Positions 11,336 through 23,584 of a stretch of DNA of 40,540 nt are shown here, piece after piece. This DNA is from Tubiluchus corallicola. Taxonomy: Eukaryota; Priapulida; Priapulimorpha; Priapulimorphida; Tubiluchidae. Within the stretch, counting starts at the first letter, position 1. The number at the start of each line of letters is the position of its first letter. Where the stretch lies: positions 1 through 40,540 of the forward strand of contig JAQGDQ010001448.1 of the NCBI GenBank assembly GCA_030141605.1, in the 5' to 3' direction. The translations under genes and the position numbers were made by a program. Below the pieces are notes generated by a model. That model was not told where the DNA came from. It saw only the letters and a program-made list of their open reading frames with translations, and did not search any database.

Positions 11336-12004
11336 TAAACCAAGATGACCAGCAGTGCAAACAGGTATATGTAGAAGTACAGGTAAAAATCGCACTTTGT
11401 GGATAAACTGAAGCTCATTTCAACTCGTCAAACCCACAACGCGTAATTAAGAAATACGCCGTGGTAGAGATAGAACACAATGAATACGACCAAAAGCAAT
11501 ATGGTAATGTTTAAAATAAACATGATGCTACTGAGCAATTGCTGACACATGAGAGACGGTTTGTTCACAAGCAATGAGAGTAGACCATGTACCTCTGTCA
11601 AACAACTAGCTGGTGTTGAACACAAGACAGAAGCGACGCACAGAAGAGAGAACAAACTGATGAAAACGCTCGCTCTTCTACGGAAACGGCAACAGAGTTG
11701 AGGTCAGACGAGGGCCGACAGTGGCTGATGTTACTAGCTGCACGTCTGACTAGTCATTGATGTCTATTACTACTGCTGCTTGGCAATCGTGTTCATTGGT
11801 GACATCAGTGAATGTCTTCACGTAGCTAGGCAACAAAGTCGTAACATATGCATTTGGTTGCCAAGAACATCTATGACATCATCTTTGGTAACTAAGAGAA
11901 CACTAAATTTTATCGAAACTGAAACTGAAACAGGTCTACTCAGAAAAATCTTAAAGATAAAGTGGTCATATATCATTTCAAATACGCAACTGTATAACAG
12001 AGCC
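11336..12004. other. Spacer at the centre of palindrome 1
   Basis: About 670 bases present once. The hydrophobic minus-strand frame at 11,428-11,655 begins with TTG and shows no domain. A short run of GAAACT repeats lies near 11,919-11,931. I see no gene. Confidence 0.7.
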
Positions 12005-12659
12005 AAATAAGAACATTGGAGCACCAAAATCAGAATTAGAACACTAAAATGGGTAGAACATTTAATGAGATTACCAGAAATAACACCAGTAAGATTAGCA
12101 TTAAACATTGGAGCACTAAAATCAGAATCAGAAGACTAAGATGGGTAGGACGTTTAATGAGATTGCCAGAAACAATACCAGTAAGATTAGCGTTAAATAT
12201 TGGAGCACTAAAATCAGAATCAGAAGTGTAAGATGGGTAGGACATTTAATGAGATTGCCAGAAACAACACCAGTAAGATTAACATTAAACATTGGAGCAC
12301 TAAAATCAGAATCAGAAGACTAAGATGGGTAGGACATTTAATGAGATTGCCAGAAACAACACCAGTAAGATTAGCATTAAACATTGGAGCACTAAAATCA
12401 GAATCAGAAGACTAAGATGGGTAGGACATTTAATGAGATTGCCAGAAACAACACCAGTAAGATTAGCATTAAACATTGGAGCACTAAAATCAGAATCAGA
12501 AGACTAAGATGGGTAGAACATTAAATGAGATTACCAGAAACAACACCAGTAAGATTAGCATTAAACTTCGCAAATGTACCTTGCCTGTACACTCAACGTC
12601 TACAATAAATGTTTAGAGCAACAGAAGAAGAGAAGAAGAAGAAGAAGAAGAAGAAGAAA
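12005..12659 (+). mobile_element. LINE 3' end expanded as 92-bp tandem array, right arm
   Basis: About six 92-bp units with the same reverse-transcriptase C-terminal motif, then a 3' UTR with AATAAA at 12,604-12,609 and a GAA-rich tail at 12,623-12,659. It faces the left-arm array head to head across the spacer, and the palindrome symmetry begins inside the array. Units nearest the centre are the most diverged (AACACTAAAATGGGTAGAAC). Confidence 0.75.
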
Positions 12660-13794
12660 GCATGACTGTTGTTATGACATCAACAGATCAGTGAACAGTG
12701 GCATCAGCATTGTGTTGTCAAGGATTAATATAATAATATATGGTAACTAAGAATACTCTATTTTGTTAATAGTTTTTTTAAATGAGGTTGTGCATCCTAT
12801 TTTCATAACAAAACGCAGATTAATACTGGTTAACTCCATCAGGACTTCACCATTTAAAATAGGTCTTACAAGACCTATGACTTTTCTACTACTATATGAG
12901 CACAGGCATAACTAAATGATTACAAATTAAGTACTGTTCTATTCAGGAGAATCACAGCTATCCAATCATGTTATTTCGTTTAAACATTTATAATACGGTT
13001 GAATTATATATAATTTACATAGCATGATTATACAGTAGTGCAATTATAGTGCACAGTAAAAAACAACAACAGAGAAACAACGTTGAAAAAGATCGTCTAC
13101 TATAATATGTGATGTTTTCATTATTTTAAGCAAAAAATCAATATAATATATATTGATGCCCAATGCCCAATATAAGGCAATGCAGTTAGACGCTTTATTA
13201 GTGATAGGCTTTTGTTACAGGTAAGGCATTATTCGGATCTGTAAAGAACAGGATAATCGCATCGAGCTGCAAGTACATTACAAAGTTATTACAGATCTTA
13301 CCAAAAGTTTGAACAGTTTAAACATTAGAATAAAAATTATGCAAAGTTACACTTTTTGACATCAATTATTTCATGAATGAGCACTGCGTTTTGTTATAGT
13401 TAAGAGCTAACATGATAAATAATTATTGATTGCTCCTTTAACTAATAGATGATATCTTTTATTACTACATGTTATTACATGTTGAAATTGTTTTTACCAT
13501 CTTCACTCCTAGCTTGTTTAACTAGAAAGTGACAGCAAAATTAGTCCTTAAAACACAAGAAAACTCTCCGCTTACACAAAGCTTCCAAATTTTGTCTTGA
13601 AAATTTTTAATATTTACATAATGTCTTTTTGCAAACAAGGGTGCTTGCGTCGGTAGTAACTCTGTATAAAACATTGCTAGACGCAGCCATTTTGAGGATA
13701 AATCATTTCAAATAAGTTTAGATAACACAGAGTAAATTTTGAAGAAAAAATCAGAGCATTCGTAACGCACACGTCACTAACTAAGTAAAATTTT
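12660..13794. other. Non-coding stretch, right arm
   Basis: Mirror of 9,660-10,785 with visible substitutions (for example 13,205-13,260). No exon recognised. The same two hairpins occur at about 12,861-12,881 and 13,136-13,157. Confidence 0.6.
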
Positions 13795-14152
13795 AGTGCA
13801 GGAAAAACGGCATAGGGAAAAATAGTGCAGGGAAAAATAGTGCCGGGAAAAATGGTGTAGGGAAAAATGGCACTGGGAAGAATAGTGCAGGGAAAATTGG
13901 CATGGGAAAATGGTACTGGGAAAAATGGTACAGGGAAAAATGGCGCAGGGAAAAACGGCGCAGGGAAAAATGGCGCAGGGAAAATGGCACAGGGAAAAAT
14001 GGTGCAGTGAATATTGTCACTGGAAAGAATAGTGCAGGGAAAATTTGCATGGGAAAATGTTACAGGGGAAAATGGTACAGGGAAAATTGGCACAAGAAAA
14101 ATGGTGCAGGGAAAATGGTGCAGGGAAAATGGTGCAGGGAAAAATGACACAC
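13795..14152 (-). repeat. ~16-bp minisatellite, right arm
   Basis: Mirror of 9,297-9,652, with the core reading AGGGAAAAATGGTGC on the plus strand. Long frames here are repeat translations. Confidence 0.9.
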
Positions 14153-15264
14153 ATGGAAAGTAGTAGAAATGTAACTCATGCTATTTAGATGAAATTGATT
14201 TTTATAATAAAGTTAGAATGCGCTCAGTAGAAAGCAAACTGCAAAAGCCAAAATTCTAAATTTATTCGTCTAATTTTTTTATTAAAAAAATTAACACGAA
14301 GGTGAACAAGCAAACATGGAAAAATGTACCTGTACTGGTATTATACAGACTAACAAAGGATTGGCAAAATAAACTTACAATCAATAATGTACGAATGTTC
14401 CACATAGTGTTTATCTACTTTTTCAACCATTAATTTTGGTGATAGTAACAGACTGACAAATATACGTATTTACATATCAAATCACCTTATAAGGCTATAT
14501 GCACATTAACAAGCAAAAATTATAGACAGCGTTTCCAAGTGACAATTTCTCGAAATGGAACTGGAACTAACTCGTGGTTGTCTGACCAGGTGAACATAAC
14601 AAAAATATCTGCTAAGCACTCCCCTGAGATCTCCACAACGTTTCTTCACGAATGCTTTTTGTAAGTGTTGTTCGACCAAGTTTTTGGAGAAAAAGAACCA
14701 ACGAAAAGATTTTTATTTGAGGACCCTATACCCGCCTTTTCTTGGAAATCTGTTAGAAATTTTTTTGAGTAATACTGCCATAACAAACAAAAAAACAATC
14801 AAACAAACAAACCGACAAACAAACAAACTGTGTTAAAGTATAACTTCTTTGGCAGAGGTAAATATAATTATCCACCACCGTAACCCTAACCCTAGGCATA
14901 TATTTACTAAAGGTGTCATTTTGACCTATGTTTATATTTGTACTATTTTTTCCTGTGCCGTTTTTACCTACATTGCTTTTTTACTGGACTGCCGTTGGAT
15001 GGCGCAGCGTGTCACGTGTTCGAATGCTGCAGGCATAGTTAACAGTCTGGCATTAATGGTATTTTAAATTACAAAGTTCTAAATTTACTTTGGAACGGCA
15101 TGAGTTCACCAGGCAACAATGCTGTGACAAGGACAGTCATGGAAACAATAGAGCAAAAGCAATAGAGCAAATAGAACATAAATTTCTATGTTATCTAACG
15201 CATAAGAAGAGACGGGAAGACAGGCTTAAAACAAGTGACTTTTAGCCACAGTCAACAAATTTGA
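14153..15264. other. Non-coding stretch, right arm
   Basis: Mirror of 8,161-9,296. It contains the telomere-like TAACCCTAACCCTAG at 14,881-14,895 and a CAAA-rich run at 14,783-14,827. No exon recognised. Confidence 0.6.
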
Positions 15265-15535
15265 TAATGAATACTGCCGTAGTTGCCAATGAATACTGCC
15301 GTAGTTGCCAATGAATGCTGCCGTAGTTGCCAATGAATACTGCTGTAGTTGCCAATGAATAATGCTGTAGTTGCCAATGAATACTGCTGTAGTTGCCAAT
15401 GAATACTGCCACAGTTGCCAATGAATACTGCCGTAGTTGCCAATGAATACTGCCACAGTTGCCAATGAATACTGCCGTAGTTGCCAATGAATACTGCCGT
15501 AGTTGCCAATGAATACTGCCGTAGTTGCCAATGAG
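15262..15535 (+). repeat. 22-bp CCAAT-box array ahead of the right gene
   Basis: Twelve CCAAT boxes at exact 22-bp steps, ending at about 15,533 and 28 bases before the ATG at 15,562. Unit variants differ from the left arm in the middle of the array (GAATAATGCT and GAATGCTGCC forms occur only here), so the array has changed since the arms separated while keeping the CCAAT core and the spacing. Confidence 0.9.
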
Positions 15536-15561
15536 AGGACAACACACGTTGATTGAGTAAG

Positions 15562-18063
15562 ATGGAATGCAAATTGTTTGAAGCACTGTTCTTACTTTTT
15601 GCAATTTTGAGATTCAGCGTAGGTTGGTGGTACGTATTCACGCAATTGTCAGGAGGCACGCCACCTCTAAAAGCATGTCACAATTCACCGACTTCGTCAT
15701 ATGAATTGACAGTCTCGGAAGTATTCTTTCAGACAGGAAACAGAATACGTTTGGGGATTCATGACTACCAATATCATTCTACCATTAACTATGGACTTGC
15801 TTACCTTAGAACAATAAACGGCATCCCCAATGACCACTCCTTGTTTATGACAGGACATGACAACCCGGGGAATGAAGTAACACCGGGTCCTTATTTAAAG
15901 TACACGCGTCGTGGAACAATTGGTGATTATCTGTTAAACAAAAAAAGAGATCAACTTCAACAGGAAAAACCCAAACTTTTATTGAAGTTTAGATGCATGA
16001 GCTGCTTTAAAGAGCATGGCTACTGGGGAACGTACTATGAATGTGACCGCAGTAAAAAAAGCAGGTGGAGTGACTTCATGCTTACCCTCGTAATAAAGCC
16101 TATAGACGACCGATATGATCCTGTATTAGACTCCCACGCCACCACAATGCATCTTCCTGAAAACGCTCTAATTGGCTCACAATTGTGGGAATTTCATGCC
16201 GAAGACCCAGACCGATTTAAATATGCACGCGATTTTAAGATATGCCTCGGCTCACTTGTGAACCACGTTGGCAGTTTTAACTGCACCAGACAGGAATATT
16301 TTCAAGGTAAAACTATAGAAAAGGATTTCAATTCTTATCAACCAACAAAGAAACTTGACTTTTGTGTTTATCTGAATAAGAAAGTACACTACAAGACCAC
16401 AGAGCCTCTGGTGGTAAATCTTTGGTTGATACCCAATACTAAGTTCAAGGCACCACCGATTGATGGGAATACTCCTCCAGCTAAAAGACAGAACAGAAAA
16501 TATAGTTTTAATGTTATTATAGAAAATACAAATAACGAAAATCCTAAATTTTCTTACAATATGTATCAGGTCGAGGTGTATAAAGAAGATTTTAGTACAC
16601 CACTGAAAGTTGAACCAGCAAAGATTGAAGCCAATGACAAAGATGGACTAGGAAATGTTGTGTTTTTCTCTTTTCCGTATCCAAGCCAAATAGAAAACAA
16701 ATTTAAAATAAATGAAGCAAATGGTGAAATTACCATTGCTGGGAATCTCCCTCCATCAGTTATTTACCACACTCTTGTTCAAGCAACAGAACGTGATGAT
16801 GCTGCACATTATGACAGAGCACTCTTATCTGTTGAAATCAGACAAAATTCTGTAAAGTTCAAAAAAGAAAGTTTTTCAGTCGATGTGTTTGATCACGAAC
16901 GTGATGACACAATGATATTATTTGTGCCTGCTCTTATTGGTAATTCAGAAATGCCTCTCATCTATTCATTAGCAAATCCAAAGCAGGACGTGGCAGTAAA
17001 TGACTTTAGTTTAATCGTAAATAAACTGCAAAATGCAAGTACATCAATCTTAAGTCTGGTTATAGATTCAAAGCTAAGTGAAGGTATTAAGGATCGCTAC
17101 GAACTTGCTGTATTGGTTCACAATACTGAAACATGGCGGATAGTAGGAACTGTTGATGTTACTGTTGATGTGAGAAATGCGGCACTGAAAAGTCCCAAGT
17201 TTGTTCAAAATTCCTACGTGTTCAACAGTACAGAAGTTGCTGATTCATATATTGGTCAAGTTCACGCAACGTTTGAAACTCACAATAATGCGCAGATATT
17301 ATACTCAATTCTAAGCTACAAAAATGTCGCTCGAATTAACTCCGAAGGAAAGATTACCCTGACTGTAGACGCAAAAAGAAAAATGGCGATTGGCTTAAGT
17401 GCTTGCATAGCTGGATCAGATAGCAAAAATCGATGTGGTTATGCTAAAGCAATAATTACATCACCGACTAAAGGAGACGCATCATCGACTGATCCACACC
17501 TGCTACTGTCAAACACACAAAGTGTTTCTTCTGGAGTTGTACTATTGATTCTAGTTATTGTGATATTGTTCGGTGTAATAATTGCATTATTGATTTATCT
17601 GAACAGAAAAAGAAAGTTGGACATTAGCACTAGTTTTGGTGACTTGACAGAAAAGGAAGGTGTAGCAAACGACGCTTCTGCCAAGGGTGAAAAAGCGGAG
17701 ACGGAGGCTGAAATAATTGCTGATTCAATTAATGAAGAAGAAATAGAAGAGTTTGCTGATACTGGTTTTACTACAAATGAAAATGTGTTGAAAAGATATG
17801 AAAAAGAAGATGGTGTGGAAACAGAAGATGAGTCACAAAAAAGAAGTGATGCAGAAAAGCATACCGATATTGAAGCTACTACTGTAAAAGCAGATGAAGC
17901 AAAAGAGCATGCTGAAACAAAGAGTGATTCAATAAAAAGAAAAAAGGCAGACGTTGAGGTTACTTCTGTAGAGGAAGAAGAGATGGAAGATTATCATTCA
18001 GGAAGTATTTTGGCAGAAACACTTGAAACGGTGTCAGGCAGTCTCAATGGAGGAAAGAATTAG
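15562..18063 (+). CDS. Cadherin-like transmembrane protein, right-arm copy
   Basis: Same gene as 5,356-7,857 on the other strand: 833 codons, no intron, ATG at 15,562, TAG at 18,061. The architecture is signal peptide, cysteine-containing N-terminal domain, four weak cadherin-like repeats, one membrane helix (about 658-680) and an acidic tail rich in E, K and T. The calcium-site style motifs PENA, AEDPD, NENP and ANDKD support the cadherin call; the other repeats are too diverged to show every site. In three coding stretches compared base by base I found one difference, while flanks differ more often. The two copies are divergently oriented, 7.7 kb apart at their 5' ends. The product may be a cell-surface adhesion or self-recognition protein, which is inference. 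Confidence 0.85.
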   Translation: MECKLFEALFLLFAILRFSVGWWYVFTQLSGGTPPLKACHNSPTSSYELTVSEVFFQTGNRIRLGIHDYQYHSTINYGLAYLRTINGIPNDHSLFMTGHDNPGNEVTPGPYLKYTRRGTIGDYLLNKKRDQLQQEKPKLLLKFRCMSCFKEHGYWGTYYECDRSKKSRWSDFMLTLVIKPIDDRYDPVLDSHATTMHLPENALIGSQLWEFHAEDPDRFKYARDFKICLGSLVNHVGSFNCTRQEYFQGKTIEKDFNSYQPTKKLDFCVYLNKKVHYKTTEPLVVNLWLIPNTKFKAPPIDGNTPPAKRQNRKYSFNVIIENTNNENPKFSYNMYQVEVYKEDFSTPLKVEPAKIEANDKDGLGNVVFFSFPYPSQIENKFKINEANGEITIAGNLPPSVIYHTLVQATERDDAAHYDRALLSVEIRQNSVKFKKESFSVDVFDHERDDTMILFVPALIGNSEMPLIYSLANPKQDVAVNDFSLIVNKLQNASTSILSLVIDSKLSEGIKDRYELAVLVHNTETWRIVGTVDVTVDVRNAALKSPKFVQNSYVFNSTEVADSYIGQVHATFETHNNAQILYSILSYKNVARINSEGKITLTVDAKRKMAIGLSACIAGSDSKNRCGYAKAIITSPTKGDASSTDPHLLLSNTQSVSSGVVLLILVIVILFGVIIALLIYLNRKRKLDISTSFGDLTEKEGVANDASAKGEKAETEAEIIADSINEEEIEEFADTGFTTNENVLKRYEKEDGVETEDESQKRSDAEKHTDIEATTVKADEAKEHAETKSDSIKRKKADVEVTSVEEEEMEDYHSGSILAETLETVSGSLNGGKN

Positions 18064-18188
18064 TTGTTATTAAAAGTATAAATCAATGGAACAGAAAACA
18101 TTTGTTTCACTGTCTTAGATCGCTTTGTTTCCATCAGTTTTTTGAAACATGCTTTAATTCCTTTTCAGGTATTATTTTTATTTTTAAA

Positions 18189-18194
18189 AATAAA
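18189..18194 (+). promoter_or_regulatory. Polyadenylation signal of the right cadherin-like gene
   Basis: AATAAA about 125 bases after the stop codon. The mirror copy is at 5,225-5,230. Confidence 0.5.
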
Positions 18195-18392
18195 TTTGCA
18201 TTGTTTTGCCTAAGTTCTTTTTTTGCTGCACTAGATGTTGTGTAAGTTACATTCAGTGAAATTTAACAGGCCTCTCACTTCTGACTAAAGCGTGAGAAAT
18301 AGACATCCATCACATCGTACCCAAATGTTTTGGCAATGAAAGAAACGTTTTCTGCCTACTGATGTGATCTAATGGGAAACTGCATGAAATGA

Positions 18393-18557
18393 ACTAACGT
18401 TACACACTATTGTGGGCGCCAGGGGGTGCAGGTTTGTGAAGACTGCAGAGAAGTCAACCTACAGGCGCTGCATACCTACAAAGAACTACACACAAGAGCA
18501 AAAAGACAAGAGCCTATAGGTAATAGTAAAAACTATACTGTACATTACTCACTATAA
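18393..18557 (+). other. Short protein-like open frame, right-arm copy
   Basis: Mirror of 4,862-5,026. It has 54 codons between stops, no initial ATG, and a CGRQGVQVCEDC segment. It lies 330 bases after the cadherin-like gene on the same strand. The family is unknown. Confidence 0.25.
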
Positions 18558-19646
18558 AAAGAGCTGCACGAACGTTAGAAAATTCAGCCCACGGTGACAA
18601 GGGACACCGACAAAGATGCCCTAAATTTCATGAACACTACGTTTATACTTGCTATGCGCATGCGCAAAGCTAGACAACACATGAAAAAGTTAAAGAAGCC
18701 CGTAACACAGCGCTCTTCTTAGTCGCTACTTGTCAAGAAATGGTATTCTTTCTTCCAAAGGAGGTAGCAAAACGATGATGTAGTCCCTGAATTCAACTTT
18801 TTCTATTGGTTAGAGAAATACGAAAACTGGCCTTTCTTTATTTTACAGTTAAACTTGTTTGTTACGTAAACTCTGAATGTTCAACAGCGAATGTTCTTGT
18901 CGCATATTGTAGCGAGTACGCGATTGTGGTATTATGTTATCCATTTAATTGTCAGTCTACTACACTAAAGTACTGATTTAGTCTATGCTGCCATCTACAC
19001 TCTAATTGTACAAAGTTTGTCAGAGAGTGATTTTTTGTTTCTAAATATTGTTTCCTTTTGCTTTTAGAAATAGTCATTAATTAGAGTAATTAGGTTGTTA
19101 ATTTCATGCTTTAATTCTGGTTCTAACTCTCTTATTCAAATTTAAATAGAGAAAAATTATAACATTATAACACAGCTTTCTGTAAACCAATAATCTTTAT
19201 TCTGCTAACAAAGAAGCCAAGTAGACTTTGATTTTGGTTTAACTAGTAGTCTGTAGAGTATATGTGACCTTTCCATTTATGGTCTGTATGCATGAATTTA
19301 ATGTACCTTCCAATAGGAACTTGTATGTCTGGTCATGTGATTAGAGCTTTATTCTCTCAGGCATGCAAGTTCCAGTTGATCAAAAGACAGCAATGTTAAA
19401 GGTTATGCTTTTCAGTGCAAGGTTTTCTCAATAAATCGTTGGTTGCTTTTATGCCACTGTGTGTGGAGAGAATTTTTATGATTGGAAATTTCTACAGTTC
19501 TCGTTACAAAATCATTTGAAATATTAAATAGAACAAAATTCACATTTACAATTCGACCTTAATCATCAACAAAAATCAATAATCAATCAACTGGTGAAAT
19601 GATCAACAAAAATGACTTATCGAGTGATATATTAGCATTATATAAA
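18558..19646. other. Non-coding stretch, right arm
   Basis: Mirror of 3,776-4,861, including the NRF1-like palindrome at 18,655-18,666. No exon recognised. Small differences from the left arm occur throughout. Confidence 0.5.
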
Positions 19647-19969
19647 GGTGTTTTTATCAATAGTAAAAGTCCAGAAGAAACACTTCACAGTAGCAGTTTA
19701 GGATCAGTCCACGTTGAGTTACCCTGAGTCGGTGACGTAATTATTGCTTCAGCATAATCACATCGGATTTTGCACTTTGATTTTCGCCATTTTTCCTTTT
19801 ACATCTACAATCAGGGAGATCTTTCCTTCGGAGTTAATTTGGACGACATTTTTGTAGCTTAGAACTGAGTGTAATATCTGAGCATTATTGTGAGTTTCAA
19901 ACGTTGCTTGAACTTGACCAATAAATGATCCAGCGATTCCTTTACTGTTGAACACGTACGCATTTTGAA
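19647..19969 (-). pseudogene. Broken copy of the cadherin-like gene, right arm
   Basis: Mirror of 3,448-3,775 with a few substitutions (for example Val instead of Ile in the NVVQINSEGK run). It is truncated at both ends, with the frame lost after the KGKMAK segment. It faces the intact gene tail to tail across 1.6 kb. Confidence 0.85.
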
Positions 19970-20690
19970 CAAAAATGACTGAATTAACACGCTAGAAACA
20001 GTTGTTAAAAAATGACAAAATTCCCTACACGCTACAAACAGTTGCTAAAAAATGACAGAATTACCAACACGCTACAAACAGTTGTTAAAAAATGACAAAA
20101 TTCCCTACACGCTACAAACAGTTGTTCAAAAATGACAGAATTACCAACACGCTACAAACAGTTGTTAAGGAATGAGTAAAATTCTTAACACGCTACAAAC
20201 AGTTTTTAAAAATAACAGAATTACCAACACGCTACAAACAGTTATTAAGGAATGAGTAAAATTCCTAACACGCTAGAAACAGTTGTTAAGGAATGAGCAA
20301 ATTTACCAACACGCTACAAGCAGTTGTTAAGGAGTGAGCAAAATTACCAATACGCTACAAACAGTTGCTAAAAAATGACAAAATTCCCTACACGCTACAA
20401 ACAGTTTTTAAAAAATGACAAAATTACCAACACGCTACAAACAGTTTTTAAAAAATGACAAAATTACCAACACGCCACAAACAGTTGTTAAGGAATGAGT
20501 AAAATTCCTAACACGCAACAAACAGTTTTTTAAAATGACAAAATTACCAACACGCCACAAACAGTTGTTAAGGAATGAGTAAAATTCCTAACACGCTACA
20601 AGCAGTTGTTAATTAGTGAGCAAATTTACCAACACGCTACAAACACGTATTGAGGAATGAGCAAATTTACCAACACGCTACAAACAAAAC
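19970..20690 (-). repeat. ~40-bp minisatellite, right arm
   Basis: Mirror of 2,728-3,447: about 17 units sharing ACCAACACGCTACAAACAGT and abutting the broken cadherin fragment. Confidence 0.9.
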
Positions 20691-20921
20691 GTAAAATGTA
20701 TTCACTATTACATAATTAATGTAACGTAAAATGTATTCACTATATACCTAGTTATTAGAAATTTTATTTCAAATTTGTTTGTCTTGATTTTACAATAGAT
20801 TATTATTTTGAAAGACTGTTATAAAAATATTTATTAAATTATTGCGTGTCTTATTCTTAAATTGGAAATACACATAAAAATTTAAAATTGTAAATTAATC
20901 AGACTGTGTTTGTGTTGACAG

Positions 20922-21041
20922 GACAATGTTGAAGTTCGCGTTGCTAGAATTTTCAATACATTTGGACCGAGAATGCACATGAACGACGGTCGTGTTGTCA
21001 GTAACTTCATGCTACAGAGCTTACAAAACGAACCATTGACA
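20922..21041 (+). CDS. UXS1: UDP-xylose synthase (UXS1) exon, right-arm copy
   Basis: Forty codons between an acceptor (GTTGACAG ending 20,921) and a consensus donor GTGAGT at 21,042, phase 0 at both ends. The stretch [17 protein letters not shown] is the hallmark of the UDP-glucuronate decarboxylase family of short-chain dehydrogenase/reductases and follows the catalytic Tyr-Lys region in the full enzyme. The expected next exon (starting VYGSGSQTR in animals) was not found down to 26 kb, nor the preceding Tyr-Lys exon upstream. It is identical to the left-arm copy. Confidence 0.85.
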
Positions 21042-23078
21042 GTGAGTAGTAAATAATTACACTAACTGAACACTTAGGTAATGAACGTTTAAAGCTTAAT
21101 TAGGCAGTACTAATGAGTGTTCGCACTAGCCTCCAATTCCACGTACTTCACTAGCTGCAGTAGGCCAACTGCGTAGTAAAAGACTACAGCAGCAGCTGAC
21201 GGCCCCTACCGGGTGTTTTTTGAATCTGATTCTATCAACCGTGAGTTTAATAAAAACGGCGCCTACTGTACTTGAATAGAATGTAAAATTGCATTGTAAA
21301 AATAGCTGGTCAAGGTGGCTCTACCACTAGGCAAACAGGGAGTTGCATAGGACACCAAATTCTGGAAGTAATTCTTTAATTCATAAGTTTACTGTAAGTA
21401 CTTTAACAACATAATGTATGTTCCTATTAAAATGCTTGATTCATCTACGCTCGATAGATGAATTCCCGCAACTTTTGTACTTTAGTTTTTTTTCTGATTT
21501 CCTAGCATTACGTCATTTCACTGAGACACTGTTACCTTGCTTTAACCCGCTGTTTCTACTGTATGCATATATCGACAAAGCTAAGGCAAGGAGGTGTTTA
21601 TAGTAATCTTATTACTGTTAATAAAAAGTTTCTTACAACAACATTTTATCGAATTATGGCAGATAATTAAACTCATAGGAATCGGAATCTTTAAGAGCGG
21701 AATGCAGGAAACGAAAGGTAAAAAAGCTCGTGAGTGACGATAAAAGAAAAAAAAATCTGTAATGAAGTATTTGTAACCAGACCAGAGTTATGATTAAGAA
21801 AAACATGATAATAGTGAAAAGGAGGTTAAATTTCCAAAAATTTCTGATGAAGGCTGAGAGAAAATTTTGTCAAAAGTAGCAGAAATTCGACGTAAATTTG
21901 ACTTAAATTTTACGCCAGTTAAGAATGCAGAGACCGTCCGCTGCACTTTTGGTGACTTTGATCTACTATTCCCATATTCAAAATTTGAAGGTGATTTCAA
22001 GAGTTATTTACATTTGAGCTGCTAAGTTTTGTTTAAATTAAGATAATGCACAACGAAATTTATCGCTTTTAGCTCATGATATGGCCTTTTCGACTGATTG
22101 ACTCACTGAAAAGAAGGTGCATTATTTATGTAAGATAGTAAGACTTTGATGTAGGTCCATTTTTGTAGGTCTGCTCAGATAATTAATGCGCTTAGTCTTG
22201 TTTTAGTAACAGCATAGTACCTGTTTAACCACGGGTTGCTTCCATATGGATGCTTTCTTTGTTTTGACTTTTTCTCAAGCAATAATCACTCACGTTTTGC
22301 AAAAGGTTGAAATTTTTTACCTGCATCATATGTTGCATTTTGTCGGGTATTTTGGTGATTACAGTTGCTGATTTCAACTTGCACAATTATTTATGTTCAT
22401 TAAACTGAGCTATGATTTCTTTCATGCAGTATCCATTATAAAACTTTGAATCTAATATTCTTATCATCTTTAAATTTTTAAATACAGCCTGAAATATTTG
22501 TATGCCTAAAAACAGCTCAATGTTCCAATTGCAAACGAATTTCAAACTTTTAAGTTCATGCACTGAGCGGCTGCTTTTAATCGGTTTTTGTTTTTTGTTT
22601 TTTTACTAACAGTATTTTGAAAAAGTGTTGATTAAGCACCATTAGAATCACTTGTTCCGCATTTACGAAGTCTTAAACTCATGAAAATATGCATTATGGC
22701 TGTGGCTAAAAGGCAGCGTGAGCTGAGCAAGTGTTTTGCTTGTTACATCTGACTGTGATCCTGAGTGTGTGCATCCAAGAATTAATTATTGTTAGTTGGG
22801 CATTGTTTTTAGTTGCATTAGTATTTCCAAAAATGATTTGTGAAATCAATAAACCTAAATTAAAACAACTGTATCTGTTAATGATATATATTAAGAAGAA
22901 CGAAGGGCGCTGAGTAGATCCTTGTAGTAGCCTGCAATTTATATCTGTACTTGAGAATAACTACTATTGATGAAAGTAACTCGATCTATATCTGCAAACA
23001 TGATTTAATAAGTTGCAGTTGTTATTGTTATGTACAGAAAGCCTTCGCTATTTCGTTCATGTTCCAAAGTCGTTTATT
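21042..23078. other. Non-coding stretch, right arm
   Basis: Mirror of 338-2,375. No recognisable exon; short frames only. Confidence 0.6.

Positions 23079-23584
<506 letters not shown>

Noticed and set aside
10942-11418. A series of 60-codon frames starting MGRTFNEIARN
   Set aside because: Each is two 92-bp units read through a frame shift; only the RRLRWVGH half reflects the LINE protein.
11428-11655. Hydrophobic 75-codon frame in the palindrome 1 spacer
   Set aside because: It begins with TTG, not ATG, has no splice context and no recognisable family.
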